Source of the DNA: Blastopirellula marina
GTDB taxonomy: Bacteria > Planctomycetota > Planctomycetia > Pirellulales > Pirellulaceae
Length of the DNA stretch: 64,000 nt
NCBI RefSeq assembly: GCF_002967715.1
Contig: NZ_PUIA01000069.1
Coordinates: 186,001-250,000, forward strand
Direction: 5' to 3'
The notes under the pieces were generated by a model. It had not been told where the DNA came from. It worked only from the letters and a program-made list of their open reading frames with translations, and did no database searches. The position numbers were made by a program, and so were the translations under genes. Positions within the stretch are counted from its first letter, which is position 1. Every line of letters starts with the position of its first letter. Of this stretch, positions 19,589-29,654 are shown piece by piece.

Positions 19589-21043
19589 ATGATTGTTCGA
19601 ATCCTCTTGGGACTGATCCTCGGACTGGCGAGTACATCCCATGCGTTTGCGGACCTGGTTCTCTACAACGTCCCAGGCACAAACCTGGTTTTCATCCTGC
19701 AAGGGCGAGCCACCGTCAACCCCGGGGCGACCGTCACCTTCCGGCATCCGACGTTCGGCAATCTGTTTATGAATGCCGCGGACGTGAAGATCTTCAAAGT
19801 CCGCAGCGTTCAGTCGCAAGTGACCAACCATTTAAATACGGCCAAGGCAGCCGGTGACTTGAACCAATGCCTCGAGGCGGCTCGTGAAGCGTTGAAGATC
19901 GGCAAGCTCGATCTTTTCTACCAGGCCTGTAAAGCGGCGTGGGAAATCAACCCGAACGACGACCGGGTAAAGAAGCTGGTCGAACTGAAACAAGCGATCG
20001 ACAAGCCGGTAGCGATCGATCCGGCACAGGAAAAGATCATGCGCGACTTCACCAAGAATCGCGCCGACATGAAATTCGTCCGCAGCAAACACTTTCTCCT
20101 GCTGCACGACACTTCCGACCGCAAGGACGAACGCACCGACATGACGCGTGCCCAGGAACGGCTGGAGCTTCTGGAAACGGTTTACGAAAGCTTTTTGATG
20201 AAGTTCTGCCTGGAAGGGGTGGAACTGGATGTGCCTGACAAGCTGCTGATGGTGGTCCTCTTTGCCGAGCACGAAGAGTACCTGAAGTTTGTTACGCTGT
20301 TGGGCCCAGACCTGGCATCGGCGGCCGGTTTTTATCATCGCATCGATAACGTGGCCGTCTTCTACGACCAAGGGACCGACCAGTCGTTCGAACTGCTGAA
20401 TGCTTTGAATCATCAGCTACAAAGTGATCGAGACGAGATCCGCCGGCGCAAGCTGAGCGGCCTGGCCGACGTGGTCCGCTTTGCCGATACGCTGAGCCTA
20501 TTGATTGAAGTGAAGCGAGCGAACCTGGACATCGAAGTCGTCAGCCACGAGGCGACCCACCAGCTATCGGCCAACACCGGCCTGATGCCAGGTGACTCTC
20601 CCATTCCCGTTTGGGCCGCCGAAGGACTGGCCACCTATTTCGAGTCTCCCAAGCAAGCGGCCTGGAGCGGCATTGGTGCGGTCAATGCGGAACGCCTGGA
20701 ATGGTACCGCGAACTGGCTCCGCTGACGAAGATCTCGAACATCGATTTCATCGTATCCGATCAACTCTTCACGCGTTCGGCTAACAACTTCACCACGCTG
20801 CACGCCTACGGCCAGTCATGGGCACTGACCCACTTCCTGATGGAAAAGCACTTCGACAAGCTGGTCGCTTATTACCGAGAGCTCGGTAAGCTCCCCAAAG
20901 CAACCCATACCACCCCCGAAGAGCTGCAAAAGGTGTTCGACAAGGTCTTCGGCAAAGACAAAACAGCCCTCGACAAAGAGTGGCGATCGTACATGCGATC
21001 ACTGAAAACCGACCTGGAAAAAACACTGGCCGAAGCGAAGTAA
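19589..21043 (+). CDS. DUF1570 secreted metallopeptidase-like protein
   Basis: 484 residues from the ATG at 19589, which directly opens a signal peptide (MIVRILLGLILGLASTSHAF). After a helical, TPR-like segment (residues ~75-150), the DUF1570 region follows with SHEATHQLSANTG, where HEATH (H320) fits an HExxH zinc site, then PVWAAEGLATYFESP with a downstream Glu as a likely third ligand (gluzincin pattern). Family members occur mainly in planctomycetes; activity has not been demonstrated. It follows the repeat at 19.3 kb and converges on the beta-propeller gene (gap 32 bp). Confidence 0.9.
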   Translation: MIVRILLGLILGLASTSHAFADLVLYNVPGTNLVFILQGRATVNPGATVTFRHPTFGNLFMNAADVKIFKVRSVQSQVTNHLNTAKAAGDLNQCLEAAREALKIGKLDLFYQACKAAWEINPNDDRVKKLVELKQAIDKPVAIDPAQEKIMRDFTKNRADMKFVRSKHFLLLHDTSDRKDERTDMTRAQERLELLETVYESFLMKFCLEGVELDVPDKLLMVVLFAEHEEYLKFVTLLGPDLASAAGFYHRIDNVAVFYDQGTDQSFELLNALNHQLQSDRDEIRRRKLSGLADVVRFADTLSLLIEVKRANLDIEVVSHEATHQLSANTGLMPGDSPIPVWAAEGLATYFESPKQAAWSGIGAVNAERLEWYRELAPLTKISNIDFIVSDQLFTRSANNFTTLHAYGQSWALTHFLMEKHFDKLVAYYRELGKLPKATHTTPEELQKVFDKVFGKDKTALDKEWRSYMRSLKTDLEKTLAEAK

Positions 21044-21075
21044 CGCTTCGGCCTCCCAGGTCCCATGGGACCGGC

Positions 21076-22095
21076 CTACAAGCCTTCGCCGATCTTCAGC
21101 AGCTTGCCGGTGGCTGGCGTTTTGCTTTCGTCTTTGCCGTCGCCGTTGCCGAAGAGAGTGATGAACAACTCCCCTTCATTGTTGAACGCCAGGGCCGTGG
21201 GCTGGTCGAGGTCGAGCAGTTTGGTCGCTTTCACAACCTGCTTGCCATCACGACGCACGGCGTCCAGGCGGTACAGACCTCCTTGCTTCGGATCGGCCCA
21301 ACTGTAATCGACCGCGTAAAGCCGGCCGGTCTTGGGGCTAAAGGCCAGGCCCACCAGGTCGAACACTTCGGCCGGCAAGCTCAGCAGCAGGCTCTTCGAC
21401 TTCTGATCGTAGAAGGTCAGCAGGCTATCTTTCTGATCGTTGATTTCCCCCATCTGACCTACCACAACTTCTCGCCGAGGGCTGATCGCGATGGCGGCCG
21501 GGGCGTCGACATTAACGCTCTCTTTCGTGGCGATGAAGCGTTCGAGCTTGCCGACCTTCTCCTTGTCGACCGTTACCCGAGCTACCCAGCCCTTCTTGTC
21601 GTCGCCGTTAGCGGTGGTGTAAATCTCGCCAGCATCGATCGCCACGCCGTAGAAGTTTCCTTCGCCTGGGATATCTCCTTCGGCTGCCAGGGGATTGGTC
21701 TTCTGCCCGGCATCGGCGGCGAGGGCCTCTTTGCCGTTTTCAGGAACGTCGAAAATACGAATGACTTCTTCACCATCCTTCAAGCTACCGTCGCCAACCA
21801 CCAGGCGGTTCTTGTCCAGGAATGCCAACCCCAAGGGACCGATCTGATAGACGGGGCCTTTGCCATATTCGTCGGCAGGAAAGTCTTTCACGACGACTTC
21901 CGCTTTGCCGTCGACCACGCGAATAACCTGCGAAGCGGCTGTCTCGGCGACGAATACCGTGCCGGTTTCCGGCTGAACGGCGACACCGCTGGGGCACTTC
22001 AGTCCCTCGAGAATAACCTCAGGCTTGATCTCGGCTTGGGTGGAAGCAACCAGAAACAGAACAAACGCCAGCGGCAGGGAAACTCGGTGAAGCAT
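21076..22095 (-). CDS. Secreted beta-propeller (NHL/SMP-30-like) protein
   Basis: 339 residues from the ATG at 22095; GAGGA lies about 6 bases upstream and a signal peptide (MLHRVSLPLAFVLFLVASTQ) follows at once. Recurrent segments of the type 'GVAVQPETGTVFVAE', 'VGLAFSPKTGRLYAVDYSW' and 'ALAFNNEGELFITLFG' are spaced about 45-55 residues apart, the mark of a six- or seven-bladed propeller. Such proteins bind ligands or act as lactonases, but the catalytic residues of a gluconolactonase are not evident. The gene lies downstream of leuD on the same strand, behind a probable terminator. Confidence 0.75.
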   Translation of the reverse strand: MLHRVSLPLAFVLFLVASTQAEIKPEVILEGLKCPSGVAVQPETGTVFVAETAASQVIRVVDGKAEVVVKDFPADEYGKGPVYQIGPLGLAFLDKNRLVVGDGSLKDGEEVIRIFDVPENGKEALAADAGQKTNPLAAEGDIPGEGNFYGVAIDAGEIYTTANGDDKKGWVARVTVDKEKVGKLERFIATKESVNVDAPAAIAISPRREVVVGQMGEINDQKDSLLTFYDQKSKSLLLSLPAEVFDLVGLAFSPKTGRLYAVDYSWADPKQGGLYRLDAVRRDGKQVVKATKLLDLDQPTALAFNNEGELFITLFGNGDGKDESKTPATGKLLKIGEGL

Positions 22096-22210
22096 AACAG
22101 TCCTCGTCCATGTGATCGTGAAGCGACTTAGCCGTATAGTGTGGCCCACCTGCCGACCGATTCCAACCATGGGCGCACAAAAAAAGGCGAACCGTAGTTC
22201 GCCGCACTTG

Positions 22211-22252
22211 CCCTCTCATCCTTACCCTCTCCCCCGAAGACGGTGGAGAGGG
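22211..22252. terminator. CCCTCTCC/GGAGAGGG hairpin after leuD
   Basis: CCCTCTCC (22225-22232) pairs with GGAGAGGG (22245-22252) and a further CCCTCTC copy precedes at 22211. It sits between the leuD stop and the beta-propeller gene, both on the minus strand, and probably separates the two transcripts. Similar CCTCTCC/GGAGAGG pairs occur at 9053-9079. Confidence 0.5.
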
Positions 22253-22280
22253 GACGAGAGCGAGGTAAGTACTATCACCC

Positions 22281-22877
22281 TTACGCGCCGATTCCGTTGG
22301 CTTGTTCGTAGGCGGCGATCTTGTCTTCCAATTCCAGCGTGCTGGCAATGTCGTCCAGGCCTTTGAGCAGCTTGTGACGGCGGTGCTCGTCGACGTCGAA
22401 CGAATATTCCAGGCCGTGTGCGTCGCTGATCGTTTTCGTCTCCAGATCGACGGTCAACCTGTAGCCGGGATACTTGGCAAATCGCGCGAACAACTCGTCG
22501 ACCTGCTCTTCGCTGAGAGCGATCGGCAGCAAGCCGTTCTTGAAGCAGTTGTTGTAGAAGATGTCGGCAAAGCTTGGTGCAATGACAGCGCGAATACCGT
22601 AGTCATCGATCGCCCACACGGCATGTTCGCGGCTCGAACCACTACCGAAGTTGCGACGCGCGACCAGAATCGAAGCCCCGGCAACGGCGGGGTGATTCAG
22701 CTCGAATTCGGGATGCAGTTCGCCGTCGTCCATGAAACGCCAATCGAAAAACAGGAACTGGCCGAAACCGGTTCGTTCGATACGTTTCAGGAACTGCTTG
22801 GGAATGATTTGATCGGTGTCGACGTTGGCCCGATCCATAACGGCGACAACGCCGGTCTCTTTGACAAATGGTTGCAT
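22281..22877 (-). CDS. leuD: 3-isopropylmalate dehydratase small subunit
   Basis: 198 residues, standard for LeuD. The conserved substrate-loop signature [15 protein letters not shown] and the flanking [13 protein letters not shown] and [19 protein letters not shown] blocks are intact. With LeuC it isomerises 2-isopropylmalate to 3-isopropylmalate in leucine synthesis. It begins 50 bp after the leuC stop on the same strand, so the two form a leuCD operon. No leader peptide or T-box-like element is evident upstream of leuC. Confidence 0.97.
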   Translation of the reverse strand: MQPFVKETGVVAVMDRANVDTDQIIPKQFLKRIERTGFGQFLFFDWRFMDDGELHPEFELNHPAVAGASILVARRNFGSGSSREHAVWAIDDYGIRAVIAPSFADIFYNNCFKNGLLPIALSEEQVDELFARFAKYPGYRLTVDLETKTISDAHGLEYSFDVDEHRRHKLLKGLDDIASTLELEDKIAAYEQANGIGA

Positions 22878-22927
22878 GATACTGAACTATAAAAAGAGGG
22901 TTGGTCGTTCGCTTCGGATAGCAGGGC

Positions 22928-24343
22928 TTATTTAAAATCCCACTCACGAATGTCAACAAAATGCCCGGCGACACCTGCCGCGGCGGCCATTTCGGGGCTG
23001 ACCAGGTGGGTTCGGCCACCACGTCCTTGACGCCCTTCAAAATTACGATTGCTGGTCGAAGCACAGCGCTCGCCTGGTTCCAGCTTGTCGGGGTTCATCG
23101 CCAGGCACATGCTGCAGCCAGCTTCTCGCCATTCAAAACCAGCCTCGGTGAAGATCTTGTCGAGACCTTCTTCCTGGGCTTGCAGGCGAACCAGACCGCT
23201 GCCCGGCACCACCATCGCGTGAACGTGGTCGGCCTTCTTGTGTCCCTTGACGACACTCGCGGCGGCACGCAGGTCTTCGATCCGACCGTTGGTGCACGAT
23301 CCGATGAAGACGCGATCGATGTTGACAGTCGACATCGGCTCGCCAGCTTTCAGGTCCATGTATTCCAGGGCCAGTTCGGTCGAGCGGCGTTCGGTCGCGT
23401 CGGCGAAATCGCCAGGGGCCGGAACCGGCTTGTCGACGGCACAAACCTGACCAGGGTTGGTTCCCCAGGTCACTTGCGGAGCGATGTCCTTGGCGTCGAA
23501 TTCGATCACCTTGTCGTACTTCGCACCAGGGTCCGAAGGAAGATTCTTCCAACGCTCGATAGCGGCTTCGATATCCTTCGGAGCGAACTCACGGCCGCGG
23601 ATGTAATCGTAGGTGACGTCGTCCGGAGCGATCATACCGGCACGGGCACCTGCTTCGATCGACATGTTACAGACGGTCATCCGCTGTTCCATGGTCAGGT
23701 TGCGGACTGCTTCGCCCGTGTATTCCAGGACATACCCGGTACCGCCGGCGGTGGTCAGGTGACCGATCAAAAACAGCACGAGGTCCTTCGCCGTGACGCC
23801 GCGAGACAACTTGCCGTTGACGCGGAGTTCCATCGTCTTGGGGGCGGTCTGAATGAGCGTCTGCGTGGCGAGCACGTGTTCGACTTCGCTGGTACCGATG
23901 CCGAATGCCAACGCGCCGAAAGCACCGTGCGTGGCCGTATGGCTATCGCCACACACGATCGTCATGCCAGGCTGCGTGAGCCCCAGTTCGGGGCCGATCA
24001 CGTGGACAACGCCTTGCTTGACGTCGTTCAGGTCGAACAGCTGAACGCCGAAGTCTTTGCAGTTCTGACGCAGGGTGTCGATCTGCTGCTTCGAGATCTC
24101 GTCGACGATCGGCAGCGAGCGATCGGTGGTGGGAACGTTGTGGTCGGGAGTCGCCTTGGTCAGTTCAGGACGGCGAACCTTACGACCGGCCAGTCGCAGG
24201 CCTTCAAATGCCTGTGGGCTGGTCACTTCGTGAACCAGGTGCAGGTCGATGTACAGCAGGGCCTGCTTGTGAGGTTCGGCGTCGACAACGTGGTTGTCCC
24301 AGATTTTCTGGAACATGGTACGGGGGGCGTTTTCCGCGATCAT
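22928..24343 (-). CDS. leuC: 3-isopropylmalate dehydratase large subunit
   Basis: 471 residues. The [4Fe-4S] ligands are visible: GSCTNGR and [11 protein letters not shown] give the three cysteines of the aconitase superfamily. [20 protein letters not shown] and [13 protein letters not shown] are diagnostic for LeuC. GGGGA lies about 8 bases before the ATG at 24343; a second ATG at 24316 (MFQKIW) is where many homologues start, so nine extra residues are possible. First gene of leuCD. Confidence 0.97.
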   Translation of the reverse strand: MIAENAPRTMFQKIWDNHVVDAEPHKQALLYIDLHLVHEVTSPQAFEGLRLAGRKVRRPELTKATPDHNVPTTDRSLPIVDEISKQQIDTLRQNCKDFGVQLFDLNDVKQGVVHVIGPELGLTQPGMTIVCGDSHTATHGAFGALAFGIGTSEVEHVLATQTLIQTAPKTMELRVNGKLSRGVTAKDLVLFLIGHLTTAGGTGYVLEYTGEAVRNLTMEQRMTVCNMSIEAGARAGMIAPDDVTYDYIRGREFAPKDIEAAIERWKNLPSDPGAKYDKVIEFDAKDIAPQVTWGTNPGQVCAVDKPVPAPGDFADATERRSTELALEYMDLKAGEPMSTVNIDRVFIGSCTNGRIEDLRAAASVVKGHKKADHVHAMVVPGSGLVRLQAQEEGLDKIFTEAGFEWREAGCSMCLAMNPDKLEPGERCASTSNRNFEGRQGRGGRTHLVSPEMAAAAGVAGHFVDIREWDFK

Positions 24344-24505
24344 TCGTCTTTCCCCTAACGGCTTTTGCTAGGTCCACAAAGAGATTCACGAGCGAGACGG
24401 GGTTCGCTCGGTTTGCCGCCGCCCTCTATGGACAGGGTGGAGAGCAGGGCATAAGGGATAGTCCAGCATTATAGCCGGATTTCATCAAAACGGGAGGGGC
24501 AGGGG

Positions 24506-24532
24506 GGCAAGCCCCAAAGAAGGGGCCATGCC
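24506..24532 (-). terminator. Imperfect hairpin after the kinase gene
   Basis: GGCAAGCCCC, loop AAAGAA, GGGGCCATGCC forms a stem with one internal mismatch. It lies 25 bases beyond the kinase stop on the minus strand, suitable for ending that transcript; a T-run is weak. The rest of 24344-24556 shows only a CCCTCT/GGAGAG-type pair. Confidence 0.4.
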
Positions 24533-24556
24533 AGGGTCATTCGCCGCCTGTAAGCA

Positions 24557-26257
24557 TTACCCGCGAATCGCAGCGATCCGAGTTTCGTCGGTCGGCTGGG
24601 CTTCTTCCCCCGGCTGAGGGCATTCGGCGATCGTTTCGTTCTCGGTCCACCACTGCACGGCATCGGCCTGGAGCCAACTGCCGGAAGACTCGCAGCGGTC
24701 CAAAGCGGCAGCCATGTCGAGGATCGACTGGTACCGATCGTCCGGATCTTTGGCCAGGCACCGCATCACGATCGCTTCCAGATCGTGCGGAACCGACGGA
24801 ACGTGCTCTGACGGGGGTACGACCGCTTCGTGAGCGTGGGCGATGATCACCTTGATCGGCCGATCGTACTCGAACGGAGTGTGACCGGTCAGCATGAAGT
24901 ATGCCAGGATGCCGACCGAGTAGATATCGCTGCGGGCATCGGGTTCGCTTTCGCCGCTGGCCTGCTCGGGAGACATGAACAACGGCGAACCGGTGATCAT
25001 CCCTTCCTGGGTCAGGTTGGAATCTTCGGTCGATGCGATCGGCTTGGCCAGGCCAAAGTCCAACAGCTTGGCGACATCGTAAAAACCACCACGCTTGGCC
25101 GCGAACACGTTGGCGGGCTTGATGTCGCGGTGGATCATTCCCTGCGAGTGGGCTTCGTTCAATGCGTCGCACACCTGACGCAGCAGGTGAATCACGCGCC
25201 CAGGAGACAACGGCCCAAACCGCTTGACCAGGTCCGAAACGTTCAGCCCCGGCAGGTATTCCATCACGTAGTAGAACGTACCGTCTTCGGTGCGGCCGTA
25301 GTCGTAGATATCGATATTGTTCCAGTGCGAAAGCTTCGACGAGGCGTGCACTTCCCGCTCGAAACGGGCCAGCACGTTCGAGTCGCCTGCCTTTTCGGGG
25401 CGTATGATCTTGATCGCACAGGGGCGTTTCATCAGGTAATGATGTGCCAGGTAAACCTCGCCCATGCCGCCAGCCCCCAGGCTGCGACTGAGACGATACT
25501 GCCCAAGCTGCTTCGCATGGAATGCTTCGGTTCGCAGCATGTTGATCGTGTACACACCAAACACGGCGACCGCACCACTGATGATCATCTTCAAAGCCAC
25601 TTCGGCCAGAATTTCCGGGTTGCCATACATGATCGTGTAGCAAAGTTGATCGGTCATCCAGGCGTAACCCAACAGGCCCAGCGGCGCGACGACCATCGCT
25701 CCGATGACAATCGCGGCCCTCTGCCAGGTGTTGGGAATGAACAGGGCATAGATGAAGATCAACAACATCCACCCTGGTGCCGGATTCTGAATCATCTGGT
25801 ACTCACGCACACAGAGATGCATCGAGTTGTACTGGGCCAGCAAAAGTAAGACGGCCGGCAGACCAAATGTGACGATCTCTTGCGAACGCAACAGTCCCTT
25901 GCGGACATCACACCGCGGGCACAGCAAATAGCCTGTGGTGGCCAGCAGCACCAAAAGCCCCGCATGCAGGGCGATCAGAAACGGACTTTCCGTTGCGTTG
26001 TCGACAAATGCGAAGTCGTAGACGTGCCACACGAAGTAGATGGCAAAAATGCCAAACATGACGAACGTCGCAACCCTCAAGCGAAGTCGCAACAGCGACT
26101 GAGTTAGCCGCGAGAAGTGGGGACTGGACGACGACCCTTCCACCAAAGCAATATGGGGCGAGGAAGTGCTCGTCTTATCGACGCCAGAATCGCTAGGCGC
26201 AACGACGGTCTCCTCAAAGTGCCGATCCATCGAGTTTGGGGGAGTCGAATCAGTCAT
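24557..26257 (-). CDS. Membrane Ser/Thr protein kinase with N-terminal transmembrane module
   Basis: 566 residues. The first ~50 are hydrophilic, then several hydrophobic helices span ~62-240 (for example FVMFGIFAIYFVWHV and AAIVIGAMVVAPLGLLG). The kinase domain follows at ~254-520: Gly loop GAGGMGEV (261-268), catalytic Lys in CAIKII (283), HRDIKPANV (376-384), DFG (400-402) and SPEQASGE. It is a complete Hanks-type kinase expected to be active. Having the membrane part before the kinase differs from PknB-type proteins, where it comes after. No PASTA repeats are present. It is divergent from the nucleotide-sugar dehydrogenase gene. Confidence 0.93.
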   Translation of the reverse strand: MTDSTPPNSMDRHFEETVVAPSDSGVDKTSTSSPHIALVEGSSSSPHFSRLTQSLLRLRLRVATFVMFGIFAIYFVWHVYDFAFVDNATESPFLIALHAGLLVLLATTGYLLCPRCDVRKGLLRSQEIVTFGLPAVLLLLAQYNSMHLCVREYQMIQNPAPGWMLLIFIYALFIPNTWQRAAIVIGAMVVAPLGLLGYAWMTDQLCYTIMYGNPEILAEVALKMIISGAVAVFGVYTINMLRTEAFHAKQLGQYRLSRSLGAGGMGEVYLAHHYLMKRPCAIKIIRPEKAGDSNVLARFEREVHASSKLSHWNNIDIYDYGRTEDGTFYYVMEYLPGLNVSDLVKRFGPLSPGRVIHLLRQVCDALNEAHSQGMIHRDIKPANVFAAKRGGFYDVAKLLDFGLAKPIASTEDSNLTQEGMITGSPLFMSPEQASGESEPDARSDIYSVGILAYFMLTGHTPFEYDRPIKVIIAHAHEAVVPPSEHVPSVPHDLEAIVMRCLAKDPDDRYQSILDMAAALDRCESSGSWLQADAVQWWTENETIAECPQPGEEAQPTDETRIAAIRG

Positions 26258-26534
26258 AGAGTCAATTTAGAAAGCATCTCGCAATTCTAGCGGAGCATCC
26301 GTCCGACGATTTATATTAACGTGTTCGATATCATTAGGCGAATCTTAATCCAACTCGCGGTTCTAACTTTTCAGATAGCCGCTATCAGCGATTCGCAGCA
26401 AATTCGCAGTAACCAACAATTCACACCCTTGAATCAGTATTACCGGTGATGTCCTTACCCTCAAGGGGAATCGACCGCTCCGCTGGTTCATGATCCTATT
26501 CCTTTTAGTAGCGCTTACTCGAAAAGACACGCCG

Positions 26535-27872
26535 ATGGCTGAAAATGTTCTGCTTTCTTACGAATCTCTCCGCCAGAAGCTGGCCGATCAGTCTGCCGTT
26601 GTGGGGGTGATCGGCATGGGTTACGTCGGGCTGCCGTTGGTCAAGACGTTCGCCGACTGTGGTTTCCGCTGCTTGGGCTTCGATACTGATCCTAACAAAG
26701 TCGACAAACTTCACCGTGGGGAAAGCTACATAAAGCACATCGCAAGCGAGTGGATTGCCTCAAATGTTAAAATGGGGCGTTTCTCGGCAACTTGCGACAA
26801 TGCCCGGATGGCCGAGGCCGATGTGCTTTTGATCTGCGTGCCCACCCCGCTGGATAGTTCCCGCGACCCCGACCTGAAGTACGTCGAGCTCACCGCCGAG
26901 GCCATCAGTAAGTCACTACGCCAGGGACAGCTTGTGGTCCTCGAAAGCACGACCTACCCCGGCACCACGCGGGATGTCGTGCTGCCGATTCTCGAGCGAA
27001 GCGGTCTGAAGCCTGGTGTCGATTTCTTCGTCGCCTACAGTCCCGAACGCGAAGACCCAGGCAATCCTCAGTTTTCCGCCGCGAACATCCCCAAAGTAAT
27101 CGGCGGGCTTGAAGAGCACAGCCTGAAGTTGGCCTGCGAGCTATACGAGAAGGCGATCGTCGAGATCATCCCGGTCAGCAGCCTGGAAGTGGCCGAGGCG
27201 TGCAAGATCCTTGAGAACACCTACCGAGCCGTAAACATCGCGTTGGTGAACGAACTGAAGGTGCTGTTCGATCGGATGGACCTCGATCTGTGGGAAGTGA
27301 TCGACGCGGCCAAGACCAAGCCGTTCGGGTTCCAGGCGTTCTACCCGGGCCCAGGCCTCGGTGGGCACTGCATTCCGATCGATCCGTTCTATCTCAGTTG
27401 GCTAGCCCGCAAACAAGGCATGCCGACGCGCTTCATTGAACTGGCCGGCGAAATCAACACCAGCATGCCGCAGTTCGTCGTGCAGAAACTGATGTTGGCC
27501 CTGAACGCCGCCGGCAAGGCCGTCCGCGGCAGCAAGATTCTGATGCTGGGTGTAGCCTACAAACCCAACGTCGACGATCCCCGCGAAAGCCCGGCCTTCG
27601 CGATCATGGAACTGTTGGAACCGCTAGGGGCCGAGATCCAATACAACGATCCGTACATCCCCCAGTTGCCGAAGATGCGGAGCTTCGAGTTCTCCCGCAA
27701 GGAAAGCATCGAGCTGACGTCCGAGAGCCTGGCTGCGGCGGATGCCGTACTGATTGTCACCAATCATAAGGATTACGACTGGGAGTTTATTGCCAAGCAC
27801 GCCAAGCTGGTGATTGATACACGCAACGCCCTGGGGAAGATTGAGCAGCGTGGCAACATTCGCAAGGCTTAA
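26535..27872 (+). CDS. Nucleotide-sugar dehydrogenase (UDP-N-acetylhexosamine 6-dehydrogenase type)
   Basis: 445 residues from the ATG at 26535; an upstream ATG (26490) would add 15 poorly conserved residues. The NAD-binding GMGYVGLPL (residues ~27-35), the CVPTPLD segment and the catalytic cysteine C279 in GPGLGGHCIPIDP are present, together with a C-terminal UDP-binding domain (MLGVAYKPNVDDPRESP). The combination is closest to WbpA/TviB-like UDP-GlcNAc/GalNAc dehydrogenases rather than UDP-glucose dehydrogenase. The product would feed uronic-acid-containing surface glycans. A divergent kinase and a downstream secreted protein do not specify the pathway. Confidence 0.9.
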   Translation: MAENVLLSYESLRQKLADQSAVVGVIGMGYVGLPLVKTFADCGFRCLGFDTDPNKVDKLHRGESYIKHIASEWIASNVKMGRFSATCDNARMAEADVLLICVPTPLDSSRDPDLKYVELTAEAISKSLRQGQLVVLESTTYPGTTRDVVLPILERSGLKPGVDFFVAYSPEREDPGNPQFSAANIPKVIGGLEEHSLKLACELYEKAIVEIIPVSSLEVAEACKILENTYRAVNIALVNELKVLFDRMDLDLWEVIDAAKTKPFGFQAFYPGPGLGGHCIPIDPFYLSWLARKQGMPTRFIELAGEINTSMPQFVVQKLMLALNAAGKAVRGSKILMLGVAYKPNVDDPRESPAFAIMELLEPLGAEIQYNDPYIPQLPKMRSFEFSRKESIELTSESLAAADAVLIVTNHKDYDWEFIAKHAKLVIDTRNALGKIEQRGNIRKA

Positions 27873-27992
27873 CTCCGGCCAGATGAGAAGTTGCCTAATG
27901 GCAAACTGAAAAAGCGGCAGTACTATGCCTCCCCCCTTGGTGTATACTGGCAACTACTCCCTTGCCGTCGATTCCTGAAACGGACTTTTGAT

Positions 27993-29096
27993 ATGTCGAT
28001 TCTTCGCTACTCCGTCACTGCTGCTTTCAGCTTGACTGCGATCGTGATGGCCTGTGCTGCGGCCCATGCCCAGAACATCAACTATGCCACGAACCAGTCG
28101 AACTACACCTTCAAAAGCAAGCACGGCAACTTCGAGTTCACCGGCAAGGCGCTCAAGCGAGAAGGGGAGTACGTCCTGTTTCGTAACACCGACCGTACCG
28201 AGATCTGGATGCCGGTCAAACACCTCAGTAGCGAAACGCTCGCCTACTTGAAGTATCTCAACGGCGAAGGCCCGGCACCGACCGGCATTACGGCCTTGCC
28301 GATGAACGACTCCACTACCGGCCCAGCCACCGGAGCGATGGCGAACAACAGCGCCGGCGGTACCTCGACCGACAACGGTACTTCCACGCCGATGGACACC
28401 AAGCCGGCCGATCCCGGTAAGGGAGACCCCGACAAGATCTACACGCCTGGCACGCCAATCGATGTGCTAGTCGACAGCAAGTGGTATCCCGGCAAGGTCT
28501 TTGCCCGCCGTCCTTCGGACAACGCCTACTTCGTTTCGTACAGTGTTGATGGCCGACCGAAATCGGCTTGGATTCCTGCCGTCGAGCTTCGCCCTCAGGG
28601 TGGCGAACAGCCGATGACCGACAGTCCCATGACGGACGAACCGATGACCGACAAGCCGACGGAGGAAGCCCCAACCACCGACGATACGACCTCCGGCGAT
28701 CTCCCTTCGTTCACAGGCAAGCAGGTAACGGTAACCGCGAAAGATCCGGTGGGCTACGTGGTCGGCCCGGTGCATAAAGGGGATGTCATCTCGCTGCAGT
28801 ATGTTTCCGGCAAATGGAAAACATGGGGCGGCATCGCCAGCGCCTCGCCAGACGACGAAAATGTTGCCGGTGGCGACAAATGCCGCATGGGCATTTGTGC
28901 CTTGTTCCCCAATAACGATCTGCAAAAGCTGACGCTGGTACCAGGGCTAACGGTGAATAACCCGTTCAGTTGGACGGCCGATAAAGACTACGAGAAGATC
29001 ATTCTGCAGGTCAACGACGACGACGGTGACTTCGCTTCCAATCCGGATAAAGACGTCACCTACGCCATGTCGATCGAGCGGGCCGCCGCTCAGTAA
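27993..29096 (+). CDS. Secreted protein with SHD1-like and second small beta-domain
   Basis: 367 residues from the ATG at 27993, immediately opening a signal peptide that ends AAAHAQ. Residues ~30-75 (GNFEFTGKALKREGEYVLF ... IWMPVKHLSSETLAYLKYL) resemble the SLA1 homology domain (SHD1) found in many planctomycete secreted proteins. A Ser/Thr/Gly/Asn linker follows, then an SH3/Tudor-like domain (DVLVDSKWYPGKVFARRP). A tandem PMTD repeat linker (bases about 28612-28660) leads to a C-terminal beta domain. Envelope or extracellular location is likely; function is unknown. It is convergent with the next gene (gap 9 bp). Confidence 0.75.
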   Translation: MSILRYSVTAAFSLTAIVMACAAAHAQNINYATNQSNYTFKSKHGNFEFTGKALKREGEYVLFRNTDRTEIWMPVKHLSSETLAYLKYLNGEGPAPTGITALPMNDSTTGPATGAMANNSAGGTSTDNGTSTPMDTKPADPGKGDPDKIYTPGTPIDVLVDSKWYPGKVFARRPSDNAYFVSYSVDGRPKSAWIPAVELRPQGGEQPMTDSPMTDEPMTDKPTEEAPTTDDTTSGDLPSFTGKQVTVTAKDPVGYVVGPVHKGDVISLQYVSGKWKTWGGIASASPDDENVAGGDKCRMGICALFPNNDLQKLTLVPGLTVNNPFSWTADKDYEKIILQVNDDDGDFASNPDKDVTYAMSIERAAAQ

Positions 29097-29105
29097 ACCG
29101 TAACT

Positions 29106-29654
29106 TTAGGCAGCGCGGCGAACCGGGCTAGTGGTCATCGCTTCGATCTGGCTCATGCTGTAGCGACCGAAGCTGAGCTCTCCCTTGGCATCTTTCACTT
29201 CCCACAGCACCAGGCTCTTATCGTTGAGCATCCGCGGGATCCACGAGATCGACTGGCGGATGCTTTCGACATCCTGGTCGGCTGAAATGATCAGCAACTG
29301 CACGTCTCGGAACGCGTTCGCCACGCGGGGCAGGGCACTGGCAGCGTCGCCGGGAACAAGCTGAACTTTGGCTCCCAGGGCATTGAGCGTTTTGTGGGCG
29401 GTCTTCAGCGGAATACCATCGCCACCGGGGCGACCTTCGAACATGTCGATGCCCAGGAACTGGATTTGGCAATCTTCGGCGTAGAGCTGAGCGAACTCAA
29501 TGATCTCTTGAGCACGCTGGGTCTTCCCCAAGCCAACCTCCGCGATCTTTACGATCGGAGCATGCTGGCGGATCCACGAGTAGATTTCTCGCTGATGGAC
29601 CGGCTTGGAAAACCACGACTTCAGCAAATAACGAAAAACACGCCCGGCAGCCAA
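29106..29654 (-). CDS. Rossmann-fold protein, possible class I SAM methyltransferase
   Basis: 182 residues from a TTG at 29654 that has AGGGA about 8 bases upstream. The fold pattern is a class I methyltransferase: IVKIAEVGLGKTQRAQEII (motif I with Gly-rich loop), IQFLGIDMFEG (acidic end of strand 2), KVQLVPGDAASALPRV, and VQLLIISADQD. The Gly-rich loop is atypical (GLGKT) and no methyltransferase subfamily is obvious, so activity is uncertain. It stands alone on the minus strand between two plus-strand genes. Confidence 0.6.
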   Translation of the reverse strand: MAAGRVFRYLLKSWFSKPVHQREIYSWIRQHAPIVKIAEVGLGKTQRAQEIIEFAQLYAEDCQIQFLGIDMFEGRPGGDGIPLKTAHKTLNALGAKVQLVPGDAASALPRVANAFRDVQLLIISADQDVESIRQSISWIPRMLNDKSLVLWEVKDAKGELSFGRYSMSQIEAMTTSPVRRAA

